A stretch of DNA of 64,000 nucleotides, from positions 1,013,501-1,077,500 of the forward strand of contig NZ_CP130565.1 in NCBI RefSeq assembly GCF_030534335.1, given 5' to 3'. The notes below the pieces were generated by a model. That model was given only the letters and a program-made list of their open reading frames with translations, was not told the origin of the DNA and ran no database searches. This stretch comes from Marivirga harenae. Its GTDB lineage: Bacteria > Bacteroidota > Bacteroidia > Cytophagales > Cyclobacteriaceae. Of the stretch, positions 18,279 through 24,861 are shown one piece after another. The stretch's first letter is position 1; every line of letters starts with the position of its first letter. The position numbers and the translations under genes are program-made.

Positions 18279-18889
18279 GATTTTTTAAGATTTGAAAATA
18301 CGTAAAACATTTCTGTAGCGATCTGTCTGCTACGCTCTTCATATTTTTGTTCTTTTTCCGGACTGTCGTCAAAAGCTTTAGGATCATGATAATTCAATGT
18401 TATTCTTTTTTCCGTTCCTGGAATAAAAGGACAATTTTCATCGGCATCAGAACAAGTCATGAGCGCAGCAAACCCAATTGATGGATTAAATGGATGGTCA
18501 AAAGTTTTAGAAAAAGCGATAACAGGATGAGTATCTTCACTATATTTTATCCCAATAACGGGGTTTTCTCCTTGAGAAAGTTTTATGCTTTCAAAGCCCG
18601 CTCCTACTAACACTTGAATAGTCATAGGATAAACTGCAGTTGAAGCTGTTCCTCCTGAGTAACATTGGATTTGGTTCAATTGAAAATATTCCGCCATAGC
18701 CTGTGCCCATATTTGGGAAAGGTGACTCCTTCTAGAATTATGGGTACAAATGAAATTCAGCGTAATCTTTTCTCCCGAATTGAGTTTTGCTTTTAAATAG
18801 CTTATAAAAGGCGTAAGAACATCCTTCCTTTCATTGGAAATCGATTCAATATCCAGTGTTTTGATGTATTCAGTTAGTCTTTGGAACAT
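18275..18889 (-). CDS. Arsenate-reductase-like low-molecular-weight phosphatase family protein
   Basis: A 204-residue cytoplasmic protein with the PTP loop C-x5-R at Cys48-Arg54 (CTHNSRR) at the end of the first strand, as in arsenate reductases of the LMW tyrosine phosphatase fold. The C-terminal half has FSKTFDHPFNPS and MTCSDADENCPF, giving more cysteines that could form a redox relay. Its place upstream of acr3 with ATGA overlap strongly suggests As(V) to As(III) reduction feeding the exporter. It is longer than the classic thioredoxin-linked ArsC (about 130 residues). I therefore give the family rather than the arsC symbol. Confidence 0.85.
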   Translation of the reverse strand: MFQRLTEYIKTLDIESISNERKDVLTPFISYLKAKLNSGEKITLNFICTHNSRRSHLSQIWAQAMAEYFQLNQIQCYSGGTASTAVYPMTIQVLVGAGFESIKLSQGENPVIGIKYSEDTHPVIAFSKTFDHPFNPSIGFAALMTCSDADENCPFIPGTEKRITLNYHDPKAFDDSPEKEQKYEERSRQIATEMFYVFSNLKKS

Positions 18890-18947
18890 TTGTATATTCG
18901 GATTAACCTTTTTTATATTCTTTTTTCATCTACCAACAAACCATCAC

Positions 18948-18968
18948 ATTTTAACCGTAAGTTAAAAT
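18948..18968. repeat. 8-bp inverted repeat in the arsenic cluster spacer
   Basis: ATTTTAAC and GTTAAAAT flank a 5-base loop, next to the terminator hairpin at 18977. It may be part of the same 3' structure, or a protein site upstream of the phosphatase gene. Confidence 0.35.
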
Positions 18969-18976
18969 CAAAAGAT

Positions 18977-18992
18977 CCCCGCCTTCGCGAGG
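18977..18992 (-). terminator. Terminator inside the arsenic cluster
   Basis: On the minus strand CCTCGC-GAAG-GCGGGG makes a GC-rich stem with a tetraloop, followed by a T-rich run (ATCTTTTGATTTTAA). It lies 75 bases after the DUF6428 stop and before the phosphatase-acr3 pair. Confidence 0.6.
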
Positions 18993-19066
18993 TTGACATA
19001 CAGAAAAAGTCAAGTGCTTTATTCGAAATATTTTACTGCAGAGTGATGACAACTACTTTATATGTA

Positions 19067-19543
19067 TTAACAACATCCACTTCCAGGAGCACAAGCATTT
19101 GCTGATGTACCGGAAACATCTGCTAATTGCACTTTAGGTTTTGAAGCTGGAATTCCACATTTATCTTTTGCCAAACAATCAGTCTGAGTATTGACTAGTA
19201 CAAAATGCTCTCCATTAAAATCTAGCTTGTATTTGCCAATAGTGTTGCTCTGATATTCAACCTCTACTTCCATATGCTCATCAATTCCCAATTTATCCTC
19301 AGATAAGGTAATGATATCATAAAGTTTTTTAGCTCCTAATCTATGGTCATAATACCCATCTTCCCATAGTTGAAAGTTTACTGTTTTTTCGTTTCTCATC
19401 GTTCCGCCACAATCGATAAAGTTACGTGTGATGATTCCCACTTCTGTAATGTGAAAATGCGGTGGGACGAAATCTCCATTTGGTAATTGAAAGTTCACTT
19501 TACTCAAGTCATTGAGTGCTGATTTGATTTCAGAAAGTTGCAT
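19067..19543 (-). CDS. DUF6428 family protein with cysteine-rich tail
   Basis: A 158-residue soluble protein. The body has PHFHITEVG near 28-36 with its histidine pair, then NFIDCGG and NFQLW, which I associate with the DUF6428 proteins that accompany arsenic genes in Bacteroidota. The extreme C-terminus ends in CAPGSGCC and is preceded by DCLAKDKCG, so five or six cysteines cluster in the last 40 residues, which could bind As(III) or a metal. The function is unknown. It follows arsR by 81 bp and has its own copy of the probable ArsR operator upstream. Confidence 0.8.
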   Translation of the reverse strand: MQLSEIKSALNDLSKVNFQLPNGDFVPPHFHITEVGIITRNFIDCGGTMRNEKTVNFQLWEDGYYDHRLGAKKLYDIITLSEDKLGIDEHMEVEVEYQSNTIGKYKLDFNGEHFVLVNTQTDCLAKDKCGIPASKPKVQLADVSGTSANACAPGSGCC

Positions 19544-19583
19544 GTTTTTATTTTTTTTAGTTTATTTTTTCAAAGCTCAGTAT

Positions 19584-19606
19584 TATTATATTGCTATATT
19601 ACGATG
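19584..19606 (-). promoter_or_regulatory. Probable ArsR operator, copy 1 (DUF6428 promoter)
   Basis: A 23-base sequence, TATTATATTGCTATATTACGATG, centred on an ATATTGC-type palindrome, lies 41 bases before the DUF6428 ATG. It matches copy 2 at 19970-19992 at all but one base. Confidence 0.65.
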
Positions 19607-19624
19607 GTTTATCACAAAAAAATA

Positions 19625-19960
19625 TCAGCAGCAGTCCTGCTGATTCGGGTTATGATACAATTCAAACATTCCACTGAATAGGTTTTTAACTTCTTCCCAG
19701 CGTACTGGATTTATACAGTAACTAATCGAAACGCCCTCAATAGTGCCTTGAATTATCCCTACTTCCTTTAATGCTTTTAAATGCTGACTGATGGTGGCTT
19801 GTGCCAATCCCAATTCAGAAACTAAATGCCCATTTATGCAAGCATTGGATTTCAGCAAATACTGTATTATAGCCAATCTTGCAGGATGCGCAAAAGCTTT
19901 GGCAACATTAGCCAAGTCATTTTGCTCTGCAGTGAATAAATCGGATTTCGTTACGCCCAT
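19625..19960 (-). CDS. arsR: ArsR-family metalloregulator
   Basis: A 111-residue winged-helix repressor. The helix-turn-helix is ELGLAQATISQHLKALKEVGII, about residues 49-70. Cysteines at 41, 82, 110 and 111 (the last two in the tail QQDCC) are candidates for As(III) binding; the classic ELCVCDL site in the recognition helix is not present, so the sensing site must differ from the plasmid R773 protein. It heads the arsenic cluster and is autoregulated if the operator at 19970-19992, ten bases before the ATG, is genuine. Confidence 0.93.
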   Translation of the reverse strand: MGVTKSDLFTAEQNDLANVAKAFAHPARLAIIQYLLKSNACINGHLVSELGLAQATISQHLKALKEVGIIQGTIEGVSISYCINPVRWEEVKNLFSGMFELYHNPNQQDCC

Positions 19961-19969
19961 ATCATATTT

Positions 19970-19992
19970 TATTATATTGCAATATTACGATG
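19970..19992 (-). promoter_or_regulatory. Probable ArsR operator, copy 2 (arsR promoter)
   Basis: The 23-base copy with a perfect ATATTGCAATAT 12-bp palindrome begins ten bases upstream of the arsR ATG. A bound repressor here would block initiation of its own gene. Confidence 0.7.
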
Positions 19993-20074
19993 TATTTTTG
20001 AAAACGCAAAATTATTAGTTGTGGTTGTTTATTTTTAGAACATCAATAGACTTTGATTTATATTTCTATTGCTA

Positions 20075-20191
20075 TTGACAACCCCTGTTTCTTCTCATTT
20101 ATTAGGAAAAGAGGCTCACGAAAGAAAAACACACCTTGGAAATAAGACTATCATCGATGAACTTGAAAAAAGAAAAAATAAGAAAAATTAA
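20075..20191 (+). CDS. Possible small protein (38 aa, TTG start)
   Basis: In the spacer between arsR and the kinase-like gene, a frame from TTG 20075 to TAA 20189-20191 encodes 38 residues ending in a Lys/Glu-rich helix (GNKTIIDELEKRKNKKN). The composition looks protein-like and the frame extends further upstream without stop to 20057. There is no ATG, no visible promoter and no recognised family, so it may be a gene remnant or chance. Confidence 0.2.
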   Translation: MTTPVSSHLLGKEAHERKTHLGNKTIIDELEKRKNKKN

Positions 20192-20196
20192 CTTTA

Positions 20197-21153
20197 TTAT
20201 TCTTCCTCAACATCGTCCCCATCAACCTGTTCTAAGGTTTTATTGATTTCGCCAATAATCAGATTCAATTCTTCCGATGGTGGCCCGAGTTTTTCAAATA
20301 AACTTTTTAGATCATCAGGATCCCTAGAAAATTGAGAAACATTAATCAAACCCATTATTCTAGCTAAAGGACCACGAACTTTATGTGCATTGATATTAGC
20401 ATAATCTATAATCTGTCGATTTTTAGATTCAATTAATTTAGTTCTCTCCTCAACTAAAGCTTCCAAATTTCTGTTAATTGCTTCGTACTCCTCATTTTTT
20501 GCAATTAACTCCTCCTGAGTTTCTTCCAACTCTTGGTTAGTGGATTTCAACTTTTTCTCATATTTTGAATTACTGCGATTATACCATAAGAGAGTGGTTG
20601 TTGAAAAAAATGCTAGAAACAGAGGTGGTAACTTAAAATCAGTAAAATTGCTTACCAACTCAACCATGGCTTGCGGTGGCTCACTGTAGAAAAGCAATAA
20701 TTTATCAATGAAAAGAGTGACGATTAAATAATAGATAAAAAATACTGTTATGTATCCTGCATGTTTTTCTAAATCAAACAATAGAAAAGGAACAGAACAA
20801 AATACAGCAGATGCATACTGAAACCAAATGAATTGTCCTGGATAAAAGTCTCCAATCAAGATCGGAATCCCTAAAAGAATAATACTAGGGAAGAACAGAA
20901 AAATGCTTTTAGATAAATTGTAAAAGCGTTTATGATTCAAGTAAGGTATTAATAGCATAAGCACCAATACTCCCCCCCTTCTGTATGCTGCCAAATAGTT
21001 TTCGGTATTTAAAATATCATTTAAGCCAACCAATATCATGACGGCTGCCAAAAACAGAGACATGGCATTAGTGAGAAATACCTTTCTCTTCTGGTCGTCA
21101 TCCATCTCGAAATGGATTCCTGCTTTGGTCCAGTATTTAATATTTCTCAGCAA
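20197..21153 (-). CDS. Six-helix membrane protein with coiled coil and kinase dimerisation domain, no ATPase
   Basis: 318 residues. The first 190 contain about six membrane helices, then a coiled coil at about 196-250 rich in Glu/Lys/Gln. Next comes a HisKA-like H-box with His257 in NINAHKVRGPLARIMGLI, and the protein ends soon after in an acidic tail (DGDDVEEE). No N, G1, F or G2 box of a HATPase domain follows, and the downstream DNA does not encode one in any frame. The H-box matches that of the full kinase at 42734-44899 (TAHNLRAPVARLLGL). It may be a phosphotransfer or dimerisation partner of another kinase. Confidence 0.75.
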   Translation of the reverse strand: MLRNIKYWTKAGIHFEMDDDQKRKVFLTNAMSLFLAAVMILVGLNDILNTENYLAAYRRGGVLVLMLLIPYLNHKRFYNLSKSIFLFFPSIILLGIPILIGDFYPGQFIWFQYASAVFCSVPFLLFDLEKHAGYITVFFIYYLIVTLFIDKLLLFYSEPPQAMVELVSNFTDFKLPPLFLAFFSTTTLLWYNRSNSKYEKKLKSTNQELEETQEELIAKNEEYEAINRNLEALVEERTKLIESKNRQIIDYANINAHKVRGPLARIMGLINVSQFSRDPDDLKSLFEKLGPPSEELNLIIGEINKTLEQVDGDDVEEE

Positions 21154-21263
21154 TTCTAGAATTGAGTTAAGCTTGTTGAACCCAAATTAAAAAATAAAGT
21201 TGGTATTTATCCAAAAATACGACTAACAGACCTTTTCTTTCTTTGAATTTGTTTTTTTATTCA

Positions 21264-21290
21264 TTGGCTTTCCATTTTTTAGTACCTTTG
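21264..21290 (+). promoter_or_regulatory. Promoter of glmM (TTG and TACCTTTG)
   Basis: TTG at 21264-21266 and TACCTTTG at 21283-21290 (16 bases apart) match the Bacteroidota -33/-7 pattern. Transcription would start near 21297, just before the tiny ATG-AAA-AAA-TAA frame at 21304-21315. Confidence 0.6.
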
Positions 21291-21303
21291 CCGATTGTAA
21301 CAA

Positions 21304-21315
21304 ATGAAAAAATAA
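21304..21315 (+). other. Three-codon leader frame abutting the glmM GTG
   Basis: ATG AAA AAA TAA (21304-21315) is in frame with, and directly adjacent to, the GTG start of glmM at 21316. A ribosome finishing the tiny frame would sit on the GTG. Confidence 0.4.
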
Positions 21316-22710
21316 GTGACCTTAATAAAATCAATTTCCGGCATTAGAGGAACCATCGGAGGAAAAACAGGAGACGGATTAACGCCCGTTGATATAGTGA
21401 AATTCAGTAGTGCATATGCTGCGTGGCTTAGAACACAAAGCGATAATAATAAAGTGGTAATCGGCAGAGATGCACGACCTACAGGAGAAATGGTGTCAAA
21501 ATTAGTATCTGCAACTTTGCAAGGCATGGGCATGCACGTTGTTGATTTGGGGCTTTCAACTACACCAACGGTAGAAATTGCTGTTGTCTTGGAAAAAGCT
21601 GCAGGTGGAATTATTTTAACAGCCAGCCACAACCCTGTTCAATGGAATGCTTTAAAGCTATTAAATGCAAAAGGGGAATTCATTTCTGGTGAAGATGGAC
21701 AAGCTATTCTGGATTTAGCTGAAAGTGCCGATTACAATTTTAGCGAAGTTAAAAAAATTGGCAAATACACTACCCAAGACCATTACATTCAAAAACACAT
21801 TGATATGGTAATTGATTTACCATTAGTGGATGTAGCGGCAATTCGTGAACGTAAATTTAAAGTAGTCGTAGATGCCGTTAATAGCACAGGAGGTATTGTA
21901 ATACCCAAATTGTTGAAATCTTTAGGAGTAGCAGAAGTGAGAGAATTGTACTGTTATCCTGATGGTAACTTCCCTCATAACCCTGAGCCTCTGCCAGAGA
22001 ATATTACACACATCAGCAATGAATTGGCAAATGGTCAATATGATTTAGGCTTTGTTCTCGATCCTGATGTAGATAGATTGGCTATTGTGAATGAAGATGG
22101 AACTCCGTTTGGTGAAGAATATACTTTGGTAGCAGTAGCTGATTATATTTTGAGTCAGAAAAAAGGGAATACAGTTTCCAACCTTTCTAGTACTCGAGCA
22201 TTAAGAGATGTAACCGAAAAAAGAGGTGGTAATTACGAAGCTTCTGCCGTTGGAGAAGTCAATGTTGTAACAAAAATGAAGGAAACTGATGCCATTATAG
22301 GCGGTGAAGGAAATGGCGGCATCATATATCCTGAATTGCATTATGGAAGAGATGCTTTAGTGGGAATTGCATTATTTTTAACGCATTTGGCAAAATCAGG
22401 TAAATCTTGTTCACAATTGAGGGCTAGCTTTCCAAGCTATCATATTTCTAAAAATAAGATAGAATTAACTCCTGAAATTGATGTTGATGGGATTTTAGAA
22501 GCAATACAGGAGCGTTATAAAAATCAACCGATCAACACTATAGACGGAGTAAAAGTAGAGTTCGATAAGGAATGGGTTCATTTAAGAAAATCTAATACGG
22601 AACCAATAATAAGAATTTATTCAGAATCCGATTCTGAATCTAAAGCAGAACATTTGGCGCAAAAGATGATATCTGATATTAAAGAGATTATTTCATATAA
22701 AGAACATTAA
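21316..22710 (+). CDS. glmM: Phosphoglucosamine mutase
   Basis: A 464-residue phosphohexomutase of the alpha-D-phosphohexomutase family, converting glucosamine-6-phosphate to glucosamine-1-phosphate for UDP-GlcNAc. The catalytic Ser is S104 in TASHNP; the metal-binding loop is DPDVDRL, the sugar-binding loop GGEGNGG, and the phosphate-binding loop RKSNTEPIIRIY near the C-terminus. The start is GTG, giving MTLIKSISGIRGT, the standard Bacteroidota N-terminus. An adjacent three-codon frame precedes it. A cysteine desulfurase gene begins five bases after its stop, so they share a transcript. A GlmU-like protein is encoded at 61795-62985. Some relatives act on mannose, so specificity is inferred. 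Confidence 0.88.
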   Translation: MTLIKSISGIRGTIGGKTGDGLTPVDIVKFSSAYAAWLRTQSDNNKVVIGRDARPTGEMVSKLVSATLQGMGMHVVDLGLSTTPTVEIAVVLEKAAGGIILTASHNPVQWNALKLLNAKGEFISGEDGQAILDLAESADYNFSEVKKIGKYTTQDHYIQKHIDMVIDLPLVDVAAIRERKFKVVVDAVNSTGGIVIPKLLKSLGVAEVRELYCYPDGNFPHNPEPLPENITHISNELANGQYDLGFVLDPDVDRLAIVNEDGTPFGEEYTLVAVADYILSQKKGNTVSNLSSTRALRDVTEKRGGNYEASAVGEVNVVTKMKETDAIIGGEGNGGIIYPELHYGRDALVGIALFLTHLAKSGKSCSQLRASFPSYHISKNKIELTPEIDVDGILEAIQERYKNQPINTIDGVKVEFDKEWVHLRKSNTEPIIRIYSESDSESKAEHLAQKMISDIKEIISYKEH

Positions 22711-22715
22711 ATATT

Positions 22716-23864
22716 ATGGCGGGGATTTATTTAGACAATGCAGCAACAACTGCTTTGGATCCGGAAGTTTTTGAAGCTATGAAGCCTTATATGCTTAATC
22801 ATTACGGCAATCCTTCTTCGATTCATACCCATGGCAGGGAGGTGAGAACAGCAATTGAAAAGTCTAGAAGGACTATTGCTGAATTGCTAAATACTTCTCC
22901 TTCTGAGATATTCTTTACATCAGGAGGAACAGAGGCTGATAATACTGCTTTACGATGCAGTATTGAGCAGAAAGGAATCAAAAAAGTATTGACTTCAAAA
23001 ATTGAACATCATGCAGTTTTGCACACTCTTCAGCATTTGGAAAAAGGAGGACATATTGAGTTAGATTATGTGGAACTGGATGAAAACGGAAGCGTAGAAA
23101 TTGATCCTTTAAAAGAATGGTTGAGCAAAAATCCCAACAGCCTTGTTTCTTTGATGCATGGAAATAATGAAATTGGCAATATTCTAGATATCGAAGAAGT
23201 AAGCTGGATATGCAAGCAACATGGTGCAATTTTCCATTCTGATACCGTCCAAACCATGGCTCACTACTCTCACGATTTACAGGAAATTAAGGCTCATCAC
23301 ATCGTGGGCGCAGCACATAAGTTTCACGGACCGAAAGGAGTTGGCTTTTTGTATATTAATAGTGAACATAAAATTCACCCTTTTATTCATGGTGGTGCAC
23401 AAGAAAGAAATATGCGTGGGGGAACTGAAAATGTATATGGAATAGTAGGTTTGGCCAAAGCCATGGAAATTGCTTATAGAGATATGGAAGAGCATCAAAA
23501 CCATATTCAAGGATTAAAGGACAGGATGATTAAAAAACTAAAGACTAAAGTTGAGGGCGTTGCATTCAATGGTTTAAGTGCTGATCCGGATAATAGTCTT
23601 TACACTGTTTTGAATGTCTGTTTGCCTCCCTCAGATATGAGCGATATGTTATTGTTCAATTTAGACATTAAAGGAATTTCAGCTAGTGGAGGTTCTGCAT
23701 GTAGCAGTGGAAGTGATGTGGGTTCTCACGTTATTGCCGAGTTAGGAAAAGCCGCTGAAAGACCCAATGTTCGGTTTTCTTTTAGCAAATATAACACATC
23801 AAATGATATCGATGCTGCGGTAGATGCCGTGGCTGAGATTTATGAAAAGAAGACGGTTGGATAG
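22716..23864 (+). CDS. Cysteine desulfurase (NifS/IscS family)
   Basis: A 382-residue PLP enzyme that removes sulfur from cysteine for Fe-S clusters and tRNA thiolation. Lys near 202 in AAHKFHGPKGVGF carries PLP, and the active Cys near 328 lies in SGGSACSSGSD. The N-terminal YLDNAATTALDPEV and the later FTSGGTEADNTA are family signatures, and HGNNEIGN is conserved. Its Cys loop is the longer group I kind seen in IscS/NifS rather than SufS. It follows glmM by five bases, an unusual pairing, so co-transcription is likely without implying a shared pathway. Confidence 0.92.
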   Translation: MAGIYLDNAATTALDPEVFEAMKPYMLNHYGNPSSIHTHGREVRTAIEKSRRTIAELLNTSPSEIFFTSGGTEADNTALRCSIEQKGIKKVLTSKIEHHAVLHTLQHLEKGGHIELDYVELDENGSVEIDPLKEWLSKNPNSLVSLMHGNNEIGNILDIEEVSWICKQHGAIFHSDTVQTMAHYSHDLQEIKAHHIVGAAHKFHGPKGVGFLYINSEHKIHPFIHGGAQERNMRGGTENVYGIVGLAKAMEIAYRDMEEHQNHIQGLKDRMIKKLKTKVEGVAFNGLSADPDNSLYTVLNVCLPPSDMSDMLLFNLDIKGISASGGSACSSGSDVGSHVIAELGKAAERPNVRFSFSKYNTSNDIDAAVDAVAEIYEKKTVG

Positions 23865-23877
23865 TACTAAAAAACAA

Positions 23878-23908
23878 ACTTTTCCAAAGTGCTGCACTTT
23901 GGAAAAGT
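23878..23908. terminator. Bidirectional terminator hairpin
   Basis: A perfect 15-bp inverted repeat (ACTTTTCCAAAGTGC, one T, then its complement) lies between the convergent desulfurase and USP genes. The arms have A and T ends on both strands, so it could end both transcripts. Confidence 0.7.
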
Positions 23909-23922
23909 CTATTTGGAGTTCA

Positions 23923-24837
23923 TTATAGTTTTAGTAATGCTTTTAAGAAGCCCATGTTTTCTCCTTTTTCTTTCACAATCATCAAAGGAATTTCATTATC
24001 GTATTTTACCACTTTTTCTGCAACGCTTCCCAATAGAATAGAAGCTAAACCAGTTCTGCCTTTTGATCCCATCACTATCATATCTGCTTTCTGGTCAGAA
24101 GCAAAATCAAATATTTTGTCAGCTGGAGAATCATCATTGTCCAATACAAACTGGCAATCTAAATCTTCTGGGAAATTATTCTTCTTGACAAACTCTCTAA
24201 AATCTGTTTTAGCATGCCCTTTCATTATTAAAGCAAATTCATCATAATTTTTGCCTGTTTTATGGTAGCCTGAAGGCACTTTAAAAACATTTACTAAGCT
24301 TAAGCTAATGTTTTTCTCATTTGATATTGCCAGGGCTTCTTCTACTGCCAGTTTTGCATGTTTTGAAAAATCCACAGATACCACGATTTTATTTAGCTTA
24401 AATACAAAATCTTCCGGCACTAACATTAAGGAGGTTTGAGCTACTTTGGCAATTTTCTGAGGTACAATTCCACCCCCTTTTAATTCCTTTTTTCTACCCA
24501 TTACCATCATGTCAATATCCTTAATATTGACCCACTTGAGAATTTGTTCTGAAGGATCACCTTCTTTGATTTCTATTACCTTTTCACAATCATAATCCGT
24601 TTCCCAAGCTGTGCTAATCACCTTTTGAATAGAATCTGTAATGGATTCATCACTTGGAGCCATCAAATCAGGATAATTTCTTCTCAGTTCTTCCGGCAGT
24701 TCTAAATTCCTAGATATATGGACAAAATATACTTTATCACTTTTCAAGAATTCAGCTAAATGTGATACATATTTTATCAATATGTCATCCATTTTTGTAA
24801 GATCCAGTGCAACTAAGAGTCTCTCTAATTTATACAT
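23923..24837 (-). CDS. Universal stress protein, two USP domains
   Basis: A 304-residue cytoplasmic protein with two Usp domains in tandem (about 1-143 and 148-290). The second has the ATP-binding pattern G-x2-G-x9-GS (MGSKGRTGLASILLGSVAEK), while in the first the matching segment MGRKKELKGGG is altered, so one site may bind ATP and the other not. Tandem Usp proteins respond to starvation and stress in Bacteroidota; the exact role is unknown. The gene stands alone between two transcripts of other function, its 3' end separated from the desulfurase gene by the 15-bp hairpin. Confidence 0.9.
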   Translation of the reverse strand: MYKLERLLVALDLTKMDDILIKYVSHLAEFLKSDKVYFVHISRNLELPEELRRNYPDLMAPSDESITDSIQKVISTAWETDYDCEKVIEIKEGDPSEQILKWVNIKDIDMMVMGRKKELKGGGIVPQKIAKVAQTSLMLVPEDFVFKLNKIVVSVDFSKHAKLAVEEALAISNEKNISLSLVNVFKVPSGYHKTGKNYDEFALIMKGHAKTDFREFVKKNNFPEDLDCQFVLDNDDSPADKIFDFASDQKADMIVMGSKGRTGLASILLGSVAEKVVKYDNEIPLMIVKEKGENMGFLKALLKL

Positions 24838-24861
24838 TTTCAGTTCAGTTTATTTCAAATA

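Noticed and set aside
20041-20196. Frameshifted ATPase domain after the truncated kinase
   Set aside because: All frames were read; none shows N, G1 or G2 boxes.
23878-23908. Operator for the desulfurase or USP genes
   Set aside because: It lies at the 3' ends of both genes, so a terminator is the simpler reading.
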